Source of the DNA: Acanthosoma haemorrhoidale
Lineage: Eukaryota > Arthropoda > Insecta > Hemiptera > Acanthosomatidae
Direction of reading: 5' to 3'
Length of the DNA: 64,000 nt
Assembly (NCBI GenBank): GCA_930367205.1
Contig: OV884011.1
Span: 142,659,937 to 142,723,936 of the forward strand
Shown: piece by piece, positions 62,161 through 64,000 of the stretch
How positions within the stretch are numbered: the stretch's first letter is position 1
Layout of the letters: every line of letters begins with the position of its first letter
Notes under the pieces: generated by a model
Told to the model about the DNA's origin: nothing
Seen by the model: only the letters and a program-made list of their open reading frames with translations
Databases searched by the model: none
Position numbers and translations under genes: made by a program

Positions 62161-62944
62161 CGCTTTTGCGCAAACAGTGAAAAAAGAAAACACAGGTGGC
62201 AAAAATTTCCAATTGGTAATGGCCATAAAAAGGTACGTTACCTGGTGGTTATAACAAGAACTGTTCACTGTTCCAAGAAGAGAGCACTTTTTTAATGGGA
62301 CACTTGTTACAAGAGAATTATTTCAACCTTGAAATAACACGTAAAACCTAACGCAAACTGTTATATTTTAGGTTTCCATCTAAAAGTAACATTGACAATG
62401 TCATTTAAGACTTTTCTAAAAAAAGAAAGCAAAAAAAAAATATATAGACACGCTTACATTGCATCATTACGTAACAATCTATTCAAACAAAATTATGTAT
62501 TACTTTTTTAATTTATTATATTTTACAATTTTTAAAAACCACTCTCGATCTTGGTTGCCTTGAACGGGTTGTAGTAGATTGAGCTCAACGTACGCCACTG
62601 AGACCAGGATCTTGTCTAATCTCGTTAAATAGTTTACTACTAAATGTAAAACAAAATACTGCAAATTGCACAAAATAAGTGGATAAGATTCATAGGATGG
62701 TGGACCTAGAAGAGAGCCTAGAATTCCCATCTGAGAAAATTTATTTACTTCAAAAACCAAGTACTAAAACTTACATATCATAAAAATCCTCATGAGCACT
62801 TAAATGTAATCTTAAATTACTCTCGAGATAGTTTTTTTAATAGAAAGAACTAGAAGAAAAGACTGAAACATTTAATACAGGAACTTTTATAATTACTACC
62901 ATAAGTTCCATTTTATATATAATTGAGTTGTGAGTTACTTTTTT

Positions 62945-63130
62945 TACTGATTGAAACTTCTTTATTTTTATAAAATTAAAATCAGCCTTATTAGGCAATA
63001 AGTAATTGTGATAAATGTTCTCATTCATACTATATTTACAATTTTCATTCATATAGCATTTACTAGCAATCCAGAGACCTCCAAAACCCATATGGTTGTC
63101 ACTTCCCTCGCTTGCAAAAGAGGAATCGAA
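62945..63130 (-). repeat. Tail-repeat copy (antisense)
   Basis: The plus strand carries AACTTCTTTATTTTTATAAA, then CAGCCTTATTAGGCAATAAG, TAATTGTGATAAATGTTCTC and ATTCATACTATATTTACA. The GC-richer part follows with CCAGAGACCTCCAAAACCC and GTTGTCACTTCCCTC, matching the inverted order at 20500-20660. Confidence 0.7.
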
Positions 63131-63335
63131 GTCTTTGAAAGTCCTCCACGCTCCTTTTTTTTCTTTTCTTTTTTTTCTAAACCCCTTTAATTTATACAAT
63201 ATGTGAAAATAAACAAAATCAATGAACAAGAATTGACAGTTTTCTCCTCTTTCTGCTTTGCGAAGCATTTCAAGGATATTGGGATATACAATAATCAGAT
63301 TGAAGTTAAAAGCCTATAACATGAATACATTACAA

Positions 63336-64000
63336 GGTGATGGGGCTCACTTTCAGTTTAAAAAGTGGGAGAAAAACTTACAAACTAAAACCTAAACCTA
63401 GAACCTAAGACAAAAGCGTTCCAGCAGTGACAGCGTCCTACCGTTGATGGGGGAACGGAGCGGGGGTTACAGTGTTAAACACCGGGTTCGAAAGTATTGC
63501 AGGCAGTCCAAAAATTTTATACGTCTACCTTGGATGAATTCATCCACGCTGAGTCCCCCAGACTTGTTTGTTACGTTGTTATACCACATGGTATGTTTCG
63601 CATTGAGATCCCCCAATGGTTCACCCAGTGGTTAGACCTCAGCGCACATGCCAGTAGCAAGGCTGAGTTCTGCTGTAGAAACGCGTACGGACTTCTGTAT
63701 AAGGCGGTAAGGTAAATGGGTTTCCCCAAATTTACCTTAAATGTCAGGTGGTGAAGCCTGGGATCACTTGTAGCCAGTAGTGAAGCCACTACCTTCCAAT
63801 TAATACCAAGGCGTATTGCAATGATAACACCACCGTAACCGGTGACCCTTTCAAGGACAGTTGAATAACCTTGGATGTGGATCGACACCCTCGTGTCTGT
63901 CAAAACTACAATATCTGGTCAGTAGAGTGCTATCAACACTTCTACCTCATCTATTTTGGTCAGGAAACCATCGCAGTTGAAATTTAATATATGGTGATCT
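63336..64000 (-). mobile_element. Jockey-like copy, endonuclease joined to 3' tail
   Basis: The minus strand enters from the window edge with HHILNFNCDGF, then VLTDTRVSIHIQGYSTVLER, GYGGVIIAI, KPIYLTALYRSP and GDLNAKHTMWYN, all endonuclease motifs in order. Directly after the NKSGGLS segment (about 63545-63560) the sequence becomes EFIQGRRIKFLDCLQ. This is homologous to EFIRRRYIKFFDSLQ near the 3' end of the 50 kb copy, with GTGTTTAACACT shared next to it. The entire reverse transcriptase is deleted. The copy ends with the terminal hairpin at 63336-63350. It continues beyond the window. Confidence 0.8.
63571..63903 (-). pseudogene. Endonuclease fragment of the minus-strand Jockey-like copy
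   Basis: A 110-codon frame with TDTRVSIHIQGYS, GGVIIAIRLGINW and LGKPIYLTALYRSP. It shifts frame before the GDLNAKH strand. As in the copy at 57 kb, the catalytic-Glu region reads TDT, so this may be a feature of the family rather than decay. Upstream codons, with one stop after IALY, extend to the window edge. Confidence 0.75.

Larger units (their letters stand above)
60781..62944. other. Non-coding DNA
   Basis: A GC-richer patch at about 61150-61290 (with CTGCCCCCCGCGGGCG) overlaps a 128-codon minus frame (60981-61367) without known domain. An exact 24-base direct repeat is listed separately. No gene recognised. Confidence 0.35.

Noticed and set aside
1..64000. Bacterial-type features, CRISPR arrays, phage or plasmid modules
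   Set aside because: No regularly spaced repeats, no operon-like gene packing and no ribosome-binding sites; all identifiable elements are eukaryotic.

Overview
The window looks like AT-rich, gene-poor animal nuclear DNA, most likely from an arthropod. I see no operons, Shine-Dalgarno sites, rRNA, intact tRNA or CRISPR array. The one convincing host coding sequence is a single exon-like block of a type-B carboxylesterase/neuroligin-family protein at 3727-3876. It is preceded by a pyrimidine tract and an AG acceptor. No partner exon was recognised, so it is either one exon of a gene with very large introns or a relic. The arthropod assignment rests on the mix of transposable elements and is an inference.

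Nearly everything else that can be named is mobile DNA in decay. (1) A Jockey-like non-LTR retrotransposon family has three copies: an internally deleted + copy at 50060-51972, a longer + copy with ORF1 zinc knuckles, endonuclease and reverse transcriptase at 56870-59575, and a - strand endonuclease copy joined directly to the 3' tail at 63336-64000. Two of these copies end in a small hairpin, and a near-identical hairpin stands alone at 1261-1276. (2) A fragment that resembles the Cys-rich C-terminus of a LINE ORF2 lies at 60453-60780, and a possible ORF1 relic lies at 24110-24630 (-). (3) DNA transposons are a pogo/Tigger element with TA-flanked ends (18878-20190), a frameshifted Tc1-like transposase (25960-26912), two paired Tc1/mariner-type ends (11817-12155 and 43073-43355) and a decayed copy of an uncharacterised arthropod transposase-like ORF family (30370-32200).

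(4) A dispersed tail repeat with a conserved hairpin and AATAAA-like end occurs at least six times (19574, 20380, 25779, 36008, 56250 and 62945). One copy is nested inside the Tigger element. (5) tRNA-derived SINE-like heads lie at 5732-5795, 5871-5945 (-) and 47548-47622. (6) An unnamed family, here called repeat A, has a - copy at 430-1090 and a + copy at 21105-21610, each with a TATA-like motif upstream.

By region: 1-6 kb holds repeat A, GC hairpins, the esterase exon and SINE heads. 6-18 kb is mostly plain AT-rich DNA with one Tc1-type end and two GC-richer islands. 18-27 kb is a nest of transposons. 27-33 kb holds the decayed arthropod transposase-like ORF. 33-50 kb is nearly featureless. 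50-64 kb is dominated by the Jockey-like family. The genes do not form a pathway. I found no new defence, biosynthetic or regulatory system; the points of interest are repeat structure and element history. All coordinates and alignments were made by eye.
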